A DNA stretch of 5,961 nt from Bacteroidaceae bacterium (lineage in GTDB: Bacteria; Bacteroidota; Bacteroidia; Bacteroidales; Bacteroidaceae), in assembly GCA_017557475.1 (NCBI GenBank), contig JAFYYO010000004.1:1-5961 (forward strand). Reading direction: 5' to 3'. Shown piece after piece: positions 1-5,961 of the stretch. The position numbers were made by a program, and so were the translations under genes. The notes beneath the pieces were generated by a model that saw nothing but the letters and a program-made list of their open reading frames with translations, was not told where the DNA came from and ran no database searches. Within the stretch, counting starts at the first letter, position 1. Each line of letters starts with the position of its first letter.

Positions 1-2039
1 AGTTTGTCGGCTTGTTCTTTCTTGACATTTGGCAGGGAGAATGGCTTTAGGTCATGTTTGCTTGCTCTACGATTTGCGGCTTTTGCAAGCTCTGACCGCT
101 TCTGTTGCATGAGCTGGACGGTATTCAGAGCTTCAGTTACATTGTCATTCGCAATGTTCTGTTTAAGCTGTGCACGGAGATTGAGGTAAGGCTGGCTCTT
201 TGTTTGGAACGTGAGGGCTTCCTGCAAGACATCGTTAATGTCTGCCCAAGAATCAAGCTCTGACAGCAATATCTGTGCTACCATCTTATCCTTGTTCTTG
301 ACAGCCTTATCGAAGTTCGCTATTTGAGTTACAAATAAGCCATTGGATAGCTTTGCAGAGAGCGTTGCGCCTTGCGTCTGTATGTCTTGCCAAACGACCT
401 TGTCCTGTATCTCAGTCTGCTGTTTCGCGTATGCCTGTTGAGCAACCTGCCACGTTGAGTATTTCTTCTTATCTTCAACGTCGTTAATTTCGTATGTGAG
501 CTTTTTAAGCAGGTATTTTTCGAGCGTAGTGTTAGACATGAGCCAGCTGTCACCGTTGTACTTCGCTTCCCATTCTGACATTTTGCTCTCAACGCTATCA
601 AACGTCTTTTGCAGATCTGCGACCTTGAATCCTTGTGCAAGCCACTGCTTCGGGTTGTCAATGAGCGATTCCATGCCTTTGAGCTGCTTATTGAGAGCTG
701 CAACCTGTTTCGCAACAGCGCGAGCTTGTTCTTCAATCTTGGCAATGTTGCCGCTATTGATGGCAGAAACAAGGTCGGACGTGTCCACATCGGGATAACC
801 AGCAGCGACGTTGTACACATTGTTGCCCATCTTTGTAATGAGCGTGTTGTGACGTTTCCGCTCGTTCCACTTTTCGAGAACAGCTTGTTTCTCTTCCTCA
901 GTCTTTCCCTTCTTTGTCTTGACCCAAGAATAGCCTTTGTCTATGTCACCGTCCTTGAAGTTGTCACGTATGAAATACGGGACGTTCTCAGCGTTCTCTA
1001 TGCGCTCCCTGTTGTCGTTTATCCACTTGGTGAAAGCTGCTGGAGGTTCTGTAATGTAACGGCCAGGGGCGAGAACGGAACGCGGGTCTTTGCCCTCTTT
1101 GATAGCCTTGCGCATAGCTACCATTTCATCAGGCGTAGCGAGAATCGGGGTAGCTATACAGCGACATTGTGGGTGCCATCCTGTAAACTTGAAAGCCTTT
1201 GGGTAGTCACCTTGCAAAAGCTCGCAGATGTCTTTGTCGTTATCATCCCTGTGCGCTCTCTCAATGTGAATACCCAGCACGAAGTCGAGCTTTTGCCAAC
1301 GCTCAAAGTCACTTGACCTGTATGCCATGTTCGTCTCTGTGCGCGTTAGGCGCATCGCGTTCTTGTAGCTGGAGAGATATTGACCTCTGCCCACATCGTG
1401 CTCTTTGAGGTAGGCTTTGGCAGCTTTCGACCAGCGCATCTTGCCGTCCTTTCCCTTGACGTGTCGGAAAAGACGCTCTGGCTCTTGCAGGTATTTCCTC
1501 ACCTTGCGCGAAACTGCAGATGCGCTCTCACCTTGACCCATAGACACGGACAGGGCAAGCTCCATTTCGTCCTTTAGCTGCCCCGTATAGTTCCAAATGC
1601 GCTCTGACAGACCCAGCCTGTCCTTGCCCGTCTTGCGCTTTAGGAAAGCGTCCATAGCCTGCTGGTTGCGCCCGAACCACCTTGCAAAGTGGTTGCCCTC
1701 ATTCTTGAAAACAGCGTCACCGAATATGCGCTTGATGATGATGTCGTTAGACAGGTTGGCGTATTCCCATTCGGCTCTTATGCCATGCTGGACTTCATTA
1801 TAGACAGACGTGTAGAGCAGCCTAAGAATCTTGTTCGCTTCCTCTCTGAGCTTTTTCGGCAGCTTGTCGAATTCAAACATTTCATCCTCGCTAACGCCCT
1901 GCGACGCTGCGAGCTTCAAAAGCTCTGTCACAGCTTGCGCATAAAGCTGGCGTACCCTGTTGGCATACCCCTCTGTGCGTCCGAAGATGCCAGCTGTGTA
2001 TGTGTCAAACAGAATGCTCTTAGGTGTACTCTTTGCCAT
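1..2039 (-). CDS. MuF-type minor head protein with long C-terminal extension, 3' end missing
   Basis: The frame opens at ATG 2039-2037, 13 nt after the portal stop, and is open for 679 codons to the window edge, so the C terminus is missing. Residues 1-225 are mostly helical and charged. Residues about 226-300 form a recognisable MuF / SPP1 gp7-type head morphogenesis domain: RTETNMAY at 233-240, GIHIERAHRD at 256-265, then C272 and the closing HPQCRC (H289, C292, C294), the probable metal-binding Cys/His set. A linker with FTKWINDNRERI and PYFIRDNF follows (336-361). Residues about 370-679 are Gln/Lys/Ala-rich and predicted helical or coiled. Known members bind the portal and enter the head in a few copies, sometimes injected with the DNA. 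Simple MuF proteins are about 250-500 residues, so this one is extended. From memory, the block around KKYSTWQVAQQAYAKQ (525-540) recurs in Bacteroidales MuF proteins, some ending in an ADP-ribosyltransferase or other enzyme; that end is not visible here. The MuF assignment is secure; the role of the extension is unknown. Confidence 0.9.
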   Translation of the reverse strand, partial: MAKSTPKSILFDTYTAGIFGRTEGYANRVRQLYAQAVTELLKLAASQGVSEDEMFEFDKLPKKLREEANKILRLLYTSVYNEVQHGIRAEWEYANLSNDIIIKRIFGDAVFKNEGNHFARWFGRNQQAMDAFLKRKTGKDRLGLSERIWNYTGQLKDEMELALSVSMGQGESASAVSRKVRKYLQEPERLFRHVKGKDGKMRWSKAAKAYLKEHDVGRGQYLSSYKNAMRLTRTETNMAYRSSDFERWQKLDFVLGIHIERAHRDDNDKDICELLQGDYPKAFKFTGWHPQCRCIATPILATPDEMVAMRKAIKEGKDPRSVLAPGRYITEPPAAFTKWINDNRERIENAENVPYFIRDNFKDGDIDKGYSWVKTKKGKTEEEKQAVLEKWNERKRHNTLITKMGNNVYNVAAGYPDVDTSDLVSAINSGNIAKIEEQARAVAKQVAALNKQLKGMESLIDNPKQWLAQGFKVADLQKTFDSVESKMSEWEAKYNGDSWLMSNTTLEKYLLKKLTYEINDVEDKKKYSTWQVAQQAYAKQQTEIQDKVVWQDIQTQGATLSAKLSNGLFVTQIANFDKAVKNKDKMVAQILLSELDSWADINDVLQEALTFQTKSQPYLNLRAQLKQNIANDNVTEALNTVQLMQQKRSELAKAANRRASKHDLKPFSLPNVKKEQADK

Positions 2040-2052
2040 GGCCGTCTATCCG

Positions 2053-3507
2053 TTACTCAGCACCACCGAAAACATCATCCTTACTCTGTGCGGCACCGAA
2101 GATGTCCCTCTGTCTCTGTGCAGCGTCCTCAGCTTCTTTCCTTACCAATTCTTGCTCTCTGAGGTGGTCTTTCACCAAAGGATTGAGGGCTATCGCGCTG
2201 TCCGTTGACATGATTTCGCCATCCTTAGCCTTTACGATGTTGTTTATTACCTCAGTAATATCCTCACCGAACGGCTCTTGGAACTCATGCCCAATCTCCA
2301 GCTCTTGGCACTGCTGATAGAGTGAGGTATCGAGCACGTTGCCGATGATGGCCTTAATGAGCGAGCTTGTGCGCTCCATAAGCTCATCCAGCGTGTCCTT
2401 ACGCTTATCTGCCTTGATGGTAGCGAGCATCATCATCTGTTCAAGTGCCTTGCCCGATACATTGGAAAGCCCCTTCATGTTGTCGAAGTCGATGTTAGGC
2501 GTGAACGTCTTAGTGAGGATGTGCTTCTCCAGCCACTCAATTTCCTGTTTCTTGCTTTCGGGTGCGCTGTCCCATGTGAGGTAGTGAGCGACCTCAGAAA
2601 CCTTTGTGCCGGGCTTTGCAACCAGCGTCTTGTTCTCATCGTCCTTTTTGGGCATAGACTTGATAACGTCCGCATCAATAACCAACTTCGGGTCACTGAA
2701 ATAGTCGTTTGTGTCGGCAGAGCGTGAGCCGACATATTCCTCTCGCTCTATGAGACGTGTTGCACCTTCCCATTCCTTTTCCTGCTCGAAGAGGATAACG
2801 GGAATTTTCCCTATCGGGTTTTTCTCAGCAACCACTTCCCAGCCCGTGAGCACCTGCTTACAGCGGTATATCCAATCGGGCGTAAAGATGTCGAAGTGAT
2901 ATGCGCTTGTGGTAGATGTCTCCTTGACATAATAGCCCCATGCAAAGGAAACAAGGTTCTCGTACAAGTCCCAGCGAGCATAGATTTCGTCACCTTTGCT
3001 CCTTGCAAGCACTCTGATTTGACAATCGGGCTTGCCGTCCCTGTCCTTGAACACGCGGAAAAGCATAGCTGACTGAGTTTCCTTTCCAGCCAAACGCTTA
3101 CATTGACGTACTTTGCTGTTGAAGTGCGTCCGCTTGATGAAGTCTGTGTATGCGCTGAAAGCTTCATCTGTTTTCTCGCTCTCCTGCGTCCACTTGATAG
3201 GTCTGCCAAAGATGAACACAAGCGCAATCTCATTGATGTATGCAGGATAGCCAATAGGCAGCTTCCATCGCTTGACAAAGCCTTTCCTGTTGCCATCTTT
3301 GTCTTTGAGAATCTTGTCCTTTCGGAACATGATTGCGTGTGTCTCTGTGTCATACTCTGTAATCGCTTCACGAGCCTGTTCTGCCTTAGAGACAAACATT
3401 TCCCTTACGCGCCCAATGTCCTTGTGCGCAATAAGCTCTTCAAACTCTTGGTTACGTCCCACTACCGCATTGAGGTAGTTGGTGAACATCTGAATAAATC
3501 CAGCCAT
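2053..3507 (-). CDS. Phage portal protein (SPP1 gp6-like)
   Basis: A 484-residue protein, within the usual 450-550 range of SPP1 gp6-type portals (family Phage_prot_Gp6). The portal forms the dodecameric ring at one capsid vertex through which the terminase pumps DNA and to which the connector and tail attach. Family-like features are an N-terminal helical part with INEIALVFIFGRPIKW (91-106), a beta-rich wing region with NPIGKIPVILFEQEKEWEG (230-248), the helix with EREEYVGSRSADTNDYFSDP (254-273), and a segment with NVSGKALEQMMM (349-360) that matches the Gly/Ser-rich SG.AL pattern of portal proteins near the stem and crown. The last 40 residues are acidic and polar and carry a duplicated short motif (DIFGAA at 468-473, DVFGGA at 478-483). 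The ATG at 3507 is preceded by an A-rich stretch rather than a Shine-Dalgarno site. It lies 19 nt after the large terminase stop and 13 nt before the MuF gene, as expected for its function. Identification rests on recalled motifs plus gene order. Confidence 0.93.
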   Translation of the reverse strand: MAGFIQMFTNYLNAVVGRNQEFEELIAHKDIGRVREMFVSKAEQAREAITEYDTETHAIMFRKDKILKDKDGNRKGFVKRWKLPIGYPAYINEIALVFIFGRPIKWTQESEKTDEAFSAYTDFIKRTHFNSKVRQCKRLAGKETQSAMLFRVFKDRDGKPDCQIRVLARSKGDEIYARWDLYENLVSFAWGYYVKETSTTSAYHFDIFTPDWIYRCKQVLTGWEVVAEKNPIGKIPVILFEQEKEWEGATRLIEREEYVGSRSADTNDYFSDPKLVIDADVIKSMPKKDDENKTLVAKPGTKVSEVAHYLTWDSAPESKKQEIEWLEKHILTKTFTPNIDFDNMKGLSNVSGKALEQMMMLATIKADKRKDTLDELMERTSSLIKAIIGNVLDTSLYQQCQELEIGHEFQEPFGEDITEVINNIVKAKDGEIMSTDSAIALNPLVKDHLREQELVRKEAEDAAQRQRDIFGAAQSKDDVFGGAE

Positions 3508-3526
3508 TTCTTTTATCTATTTTTGG
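3508..3526 (-). promoter_or_regulatory. A/T-rich translation start region of the portal gene, no Shine-Dalgarno
   Basis: The 19 nt between the large terminase stop and the portal ATG read, in the coding direction, CCAAAAATAGATAAAAGAA. There is no GGAGG-like element; the only purines form A runs just before the ATG. Flavobacteria and Bacteroidia commonly start translation from A-rich leaders without a Shine-Dalgarno pairing, so this supports a Bacteroidetes host, although one site is weak evidence. The gap is too short to hold a complete promoter or a terminator hairpin. Confidence 0.4.
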
Positions 3527-4051
3527 TTAAAACATATCGTCCACATATTCGGGTACTTCGTATGTATCTGTGAGGTGGTAGTTAAGGGCATAGCCCAATA
3601 TATCCACATACTCATCATGCGCTTTGTTCGGGAATCCGCACACCTCATCTATGAACTCTTCGTTCCAATCACCTTCCACAAGCCAGCAACGGCCGCACTC
3701 TATCTTCGGAGATACGGCGTGAAGCCTTACGCTCTTGCTGTCTTTCGGTGTCGGTGTCTCTGTGACGTTGAGAGAGGTTTCTTTCTCCAGCACCTGCACG
3801 ATGCTCTTTCCGTTGGCTTTAGGCTCTATCCTCAGAGAGCTTTCGCCTGTATAGTCATTCGCATACAGGAACTCAGGCAAGAACGTAATGAGGTCGGGAA
3901 AGTCTTTCCACACCTTTTTTGCGTTGGTGATATAGACATTGTTCCCAATCTTACAGGTGGCAATAATGCCGCTTGGGTCATTGTCAGACTTTGCCTGTTG
4001 CTCATCGTATGCGCTATCGAGGAAGAAGTGCATTGGCTCATGGAACCGCAA
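3527..4051 (-). CDS. terL: Terminase large subunit, C-terminal nuclease part (separated by in-frame stop)
   Basis: This is the RNase H-like nuclease half of the large terminase, which cuts concatemeric DNA at the start and end of packaging. Homology-like sequence begins right after the TAA at 4136-4138 and runs to 3527 in the same frame as the ATPase half (residues 285-486 of a 486-residue whole); the TTG at 4051 is merely the first possible alternative start in it. Between the TAA and that TTG lie YGQSPVAAGGNIIKEAWF (285-302), the typical link between the two terminase domains. The acidic active-site candidates are D324 in FFLDSAYDE, E388 in RIEPKANGKS, and D458/D462 in HDEYVDILGYA. All are present, so the nuclease domain looks intact. 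No good ATG with a leader occurs near the break; the first in-frame ATG is at 4033, just ahead of the catalytic D324. Separate translation would therefore need reinitiation at a weak start. It may be a broken piece of one gene or a separately made nuclease. Confidence 0.85.
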   Translation of the reverse strand: MRFHEPMHFFLDSAYDEQQAKSDNDPSGIIATCKIGNNVYITNAKKVWKDFPDLITFLPEFLYANDYTGESSLRIEPKANGKSIVQVLEKETSLNVTETPTPKDSKSVRLHAVSPKIECGRCWLVEGDWNEEFIDEVCGFPNKAHDEYVDILGYALNYHLTDTYEVPEYVDDMF

Positions 4052-4135
4052 GGCTCTGAACTCTGCCTGCGATATGTGCTTGAACCATGCTTCCTTGATG
4101 ATATTACCTCCAGCTGCGACGGGGGACTGTCCGTA

Positions 4136-4138
4136 TTA
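4136..4138 (-). other. In-frame TAA splitting the large terminase gene
   Basis: In the coding direction the codons are GGT TAC GCA GGA TAA TAC GGA CAG TCC, giving GYAG-stop-YGQSP. The frame is identical on both sides: 4987 to 3527 is exactly 487 codons. Terminases commonly have a (F/Y)..QY.Q.P pattern here, so the stop sits where a glutamine would be expected. CAA to TAA needs one change, seen as G to A at plus-strand position 4138. TAA functions as a normal stop at 4987, 3527 and 2053, so it is not generally reassigned. Confidence 0.9.
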
Positions 4139-4987
4139 TCCTGCGTAACCGCGTGAGCCGAGGTCTGTCTTTGCTTCATCCAGCACCGTGCGCGGAAGTC
4201 TAACGGGGTCGAGAAGCCCGTCCACATATCGCTCTCGCAGATCTGCTGGCTTCACATCGTTGCTGTCCTCAGCTGGAAGACATATATGCCTTATGTTTTC
4301 GCCTTTCTTTTTGAGCAGATATCCTGTCACGTCCTCTTCGTGTAGTCGCTGCATGATGGTAACGACGGGGGTGTTCGCCTTATCCACCTTACGGGATGAT
4401 AGCGTCTTTGTGTGCTCGTTCGCCTGTATTCGCATCTGGTCGCTCTCTGCCTGTTTCGGATTCTGAGGGTCGTCATTGATGATAACATGAGCGTGAAAGC
4501 CCGTGATTGTGGCTCCCGTTGACGTGGCGTATCTGAAACCCGTCTCTGTATTCTCGTAGTTCTGTTTTCCCGATTTGTCGCGGCGTATCTGAATGTTCGG
4601 GAACAGCTTTTGGAATTTCTCGCTTAGAATTATGTCTTTTGACTTTGTAGCGTGTTCCAAACTCAGTCCGCCCGAATATGAGTTTGTGATAATGCGGATT
4701 GTGGGGTCAAGCGTCCATAACCACACAGGCCACATGATTGTTACAATGGTCGATTTCGTTGTGCCAGGGGGAATGTTAATAATGAGGTCATACGGCTTAG
4801 GCTGTCTGTGTACAATACAATCAGACAGCCTTTCCAGCTCTTCGCACAGGTATGGTATATGCCAGTTGAACACGGGTGTTTCCTTGATTATTACGTCCCA
4901 AAACGTCTGAACGAAATAGAAGAAATGTTTCCGACATTCATCTGCTACCACACGTAGAGCAAGCTCCGTATAGTCGATGTTAGCCAT
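4136..4987 (-). CDS. terL: Terminase large subunit, N-terminal ATPase part (truncated by in-frame stop)
   Basis: The 283 residues up to the stop form the packaging motor ATPase of a large terminase subunit. Visible motifs are a Walker A-like loop IPPGTTKST (72-80, K78 and S79 as nucleotide contacts), a Walker B segment HVIINDDP (167-174, acidic D172/D173), and the coupling motif TIMQRLHEEDVTGYLL (210-225), which matches the QR.H..D pattern of the Terminase_6 type family. The N-terminal helix region with WDVIIKE and FNWHIPYLCEELERL is the usual lead-in to the ATPase fold. The start is ATG 4987-4985, overlapping the small terminase stop as TAATG, so translational coupling is likely. A normal large terminase is about 450-550 residues; this piece lacks the nuclease domain, which follows in the same frame after the TAA (full frame 486 residues). 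If no readthrough occurs, the product is a motor without a cutter and packaging should fail, unless the nuclease is supplied separately. Confidence 0.92.
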   Translation of the reverse strand: MANIDYTELALRVVADECRKHFFYFVQTFWDVIIKETPVFNWHIPYLCEELERLSDCIVHRQPKPYDLIINIPPGTTKSTIVTIMWPVWLWTLDPTIRIITNSYSGGLSLEHATKSKDIILSEKFQKLFPNIQIRRDKSGKQNYENTETGFRYATSTGATITGFHAHVIINDDPQNPKQAESDQMRIQANEHTKTLSSRKVDKANTPVVTIMQRLHEEDVTGYLLKKKGENIRHICLPAEDSNDVKPADLRERYVDGLLDPVRLPRTVLDEAKTDLGSRGYAG

Positions 4988-4989
4988 TA
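4985..4989 (-). promoter_or_regulatory. TAATG stop-start overlap between small and large terminase genes
   Basis: The small terminase stop TAA (4989-4987) shares one base with the large terminase ATG (4987-4985). Such overlaps usually mean that a ribosome finishing the first gene restarts on the second, which would keep the two packaging subunits in proportion. No Shine-Dalgarno motif lies before the ATG; the preceding bases encode the C-terminal NRKEE of the small subunit. Confidence 0.6.
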
Positions 4990-5448
4990 CTCTTCCTTTC
5001 GGTTCAAGATGTCTGTCCCAATACTTAGTAACGCTTCCCTTTGTTCGGGTGTAAGCTTTGTGAGGTCAACTTCATCTTGCTTTATGAGGTCTCTACCGTC
5101 CTTGCCTACCAGCTCGCGGCGTTCAACGTAACCCCTATCCTTCATCTGCGTCTTCGCATAGAATATGAGCATAGACGTGTCACCGTCTTTCATCTTCTTT
5201 AGGATGAGGGCTTCGGCTGCATCTTTCTGAAGCTCCTTGATGTCATCCGCTCTCTCTGCAAACTCAGCATCATCCTTTCGCCAATTGTAGTAGGTCACAC
5301 GCGATATGTTAGCCTTACGGCAAGCGGTAGCGACCATACCGCCTGCCGCTTCCAATAGTGTAAGGAACTCCTCTTTACTCATAGCTTTTCTTTCGGCTAT
5401 GACTTCACCAGCAGCGGCCGCACCTCTCTTTGAAGCTTCTTTGTTCAT
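4987..5448 (-). CDS. terS: Terminase small subunit, HTH DNA-binding
   Basis: A 153-residue protein that probably recognises phage DNA and brings it to the large terminase. From the ATG at 5448, residues about 25-70 contain a helix-turn-helix: LLEAAGGMVATACRKANISR (31-50) followed by VTYYNWRKDDAEF (51-63), matching the HTH of phBC6A51-type small terminases and related transposase-like HTH domains. Residues 69-107 form a likely oligomerisation helix pair ending in MLIFYAKTQMKDRGYVE, a phrase typical of small terminase subunits. The tail (VGKDGRDLI, then LTPEQREALL) is charged and could contact the large subunit. A GTG at 5481 would add 11 residues but overlaps the upstream gene by 32 nt; ATG 5448 is preferred because it lies 1 nt beyond the upstream TGA (TGACATG), a coupled junction. 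The next gene starts at its stop codon. The assignment rests on motifs and on its position directly before the large terminase. Confidence 0.85.
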   Translation of the reverse strand: MNKEASKRGAAAAGEVIAERKAMSKEEFLTLLEAAGGMVATACRKANISRVTYYNWRKDDAEFAERADDIKELQKDAAEALILKKMKDGDTSMLIFYAKTQMKDRGYVERRELVGKDGRDLIKQDEVDLTKLTPEQREALLSIGTDILNRKEE

Positions 5449-5449
5449 G

Positions 5450-5961
5450 TCAATATAGTTTTGGATTCTCTTTTCTGTCACGGTCTGCGAGGTCTCGCAT
5501 CATATCGAGAGACACAGCGCGGTAGGTTCGTTTCTTCGGGTCTCCTGCTATCAGTATTTCGTATATGCGCTTGACCGTCTTGTCAGAGTGAGCTGGCAGT
5601 AGCTTCGCGTATAGACGCTTTGCCACATCATAGCCCGGATAGTCTTGCGGATTCTTTGACGCTTCGAGCATGGCCGTCCTCAGTCGCTCCCTCTCATTGT
5701 GAGCCTTTCCGAAAGCGTTGTCCTGTTTGCTTGAACGGAACATTTCGGTGTCCCAATAGAGCATAACGAGGTCGGCGTTTGGCTCTCTGCGTATGATACG
5801 CTCATACAGGTCGGGGTAGAACTCCAGCACCTTAGGCAGCGTCTTGATGGTGTCAATGGAAAAGAACTGAGATATCCTCAGCTTATTCAACGGAACGCCC
5901 ACCTTGTACAGATATAGGTAAGTCACGGGGATATTAAGCCCGCGTGTCTTGATGTAGAGCC
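5450..5961 (-). CDS. Uncharacterised phage protein, 5' end missing
   Basis: I do not recognise this protein. The frame is open from the right edge (first full codon 5959-5957) to TGA 5452-5450, giving 169 visible residues; the true start lies outside. The GTG at 5926 is most likely an internal valine, because the frame continues upstream without a stop (LYIKTRGLNIP before it). The visible part is basic and rich in Tyr, Arg and Lys, with no membrane segment, signal peptide or cysteine pair. It looks mainly helical, with a charged stretch GKAHNERERLRTAML around 84-98 and a C-terminal segment with MMRDLADRDRKENPKLY. Its stop is 1 nt before the small terminase ATG, so it is co-translated with the packaging genes and may act in DNA packaging or in the switch to late functions, but that is only position-based inference. 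Confidence 0.75.
   Translation of the reverse strand, partial: LYIKTRGLNIPVTYLYLYKVGVPLNKLRISQFFSIDTIKTLPKVLEFYPDLYERIIRREPNADLVMLYWDTEMFRSSKQDNAFGKAHNERERLRTAMLEASKNPQDYPGYDVAKRLYAKLLPAHSDKTVKRIYEILIAGDPKKRTYRAVSLDMMRDLADRDRKENPKLY

Noticed and set aside
329..820. Minus-strand open frame of 163 codons within the MuF gene
   Set aside because: It is an out-of-frame shadow of the MuF coding sequence, Ser/Arg-rich and low in plausibility, while the MuF frame runs uninterrupted through the same bases.
609..1316. Plus-strand open frame of 235 codons
   Set aside because: It lies wholly opposite the MuF-type gene, which has recognisable domain motifs and a much longer frame. The translation is Leu/Val/Cys-rich with no family features, typical of an antisense shadow.
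2811..3395. Minus-strand open frame of 194 codons inside the portal gene
   Set aside because: It is out of frame with the portal, Ser/Arg/Cys-rich and without motifs; the portal frame explains the region.
4106..4111. GGAGGT as a Shine-Dalgarno site for the nuclease half
   Set aside because: It encodes the conserved Gly-Gly of the linker, has no ATG, GTG or TTG at proper spacing in frame, and the other starts here do not use Shine-Dalgarno motifs.
4040..4150. Frameshift, intron or intein at the terminase break
   Set aside because: The frame is the same on both sides and the linker sequence continues directly (GYAG, stop, YGQSP), so no bases appear inserted or lost.
3103..4156. Plus-strand open frames of 156 and 193 codons
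   Set aside because: They are antisense to the portal and large terminase genes, whose motifs are clear. No plausible protein features or start regions are seen.
3527..4987. Stop-codon reassignment, as known in some crAss-like phages, to explain the split terminase
   Set aside because: Known phage recodings use TAG or TGA. Here the internal codon is TAA, which also ends the small terminase, terminase and portal frames exactly at neighbouring starts, and no other gene has an internal TAA, TAG or TGA.
5479..5481. GTG as the start of the small terminase
   Set aside because: It would overlap the upstream gene by 32 nt without a leader motif, whereas ATG 5448 lies 1 nt after the upstream stop. 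It cannot be fully excluded.
5924..5926. GTG as the start of the uncharacterised upstream gene
   Set aside because: The frame is open to the window edge with protein-like sequence before it, so the true start is probably outside the window.

Overview
The window looks like the head-packaging module of a tailed double-stranded DNA phage or prophage. Every supported gene is on the minus strand, so the sequence reads right to left as: uncharacterised protein (5' end off the right edge), small terminase subunit, large terminase subunit, portal protein, MuF-type minor head protein (3' end off the left edge). This is the classic terminase-portal-minor head order of siphovirus-like, headful-type packaging modules. 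A Bacteroidales host (Bacteroides, Prevotella or Parabacteroides type) is likely but inferred. The reasons are moderate GC content, A/T-rich start regions without Shine-Dalgarno motifs, and portal and MuF proteins that resemble versions I remember from Bacteroidales prophages. No database search was possible.

Layout: 5450-5961 is a partial gene of unknown function. Its stop is 1 nt from the ATG of the small terminase gene (4987-5448), whose stop overlaps the large terminase ATG (TAATG). The large terminase occupies 3527-4987 in one continuous frame of 487 codons, but an in-frame TAA at 4136-4138 cuts it into an ATPase part and a nuclease part. The portal gene (2053-3507) follows after 19 nt. 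The MuF-type gene (start 2039) follows after 13 nt and stays open for 679 codons to the left edge. The longest intergenic gap is 19 nt, so no stretch is empty. I see no internal promoter, terminator, tRNA, CRISPR array or insertion sequence; transcription is probably polycistronic from beyond the right edge.

How the genes work together: the small terminase binds phage DNA and recruits it, the large terminase cuts it and pumps it with ATP through the portal ring into the procapsid, and the MuF protein sits near the portal inside the head. Its very long tail suggests extra cargo or an effector domain beyond the window.

The most notable observation is the stop codon inside an otherwise intact large terminase. 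The code is not generally reassigned, because TAA clearly ends three other reading frames here. A point nonsense mutation, a sequence error, or expression as two polypeptides are the live explanations. I did not find a convincing undescribed system in the window.
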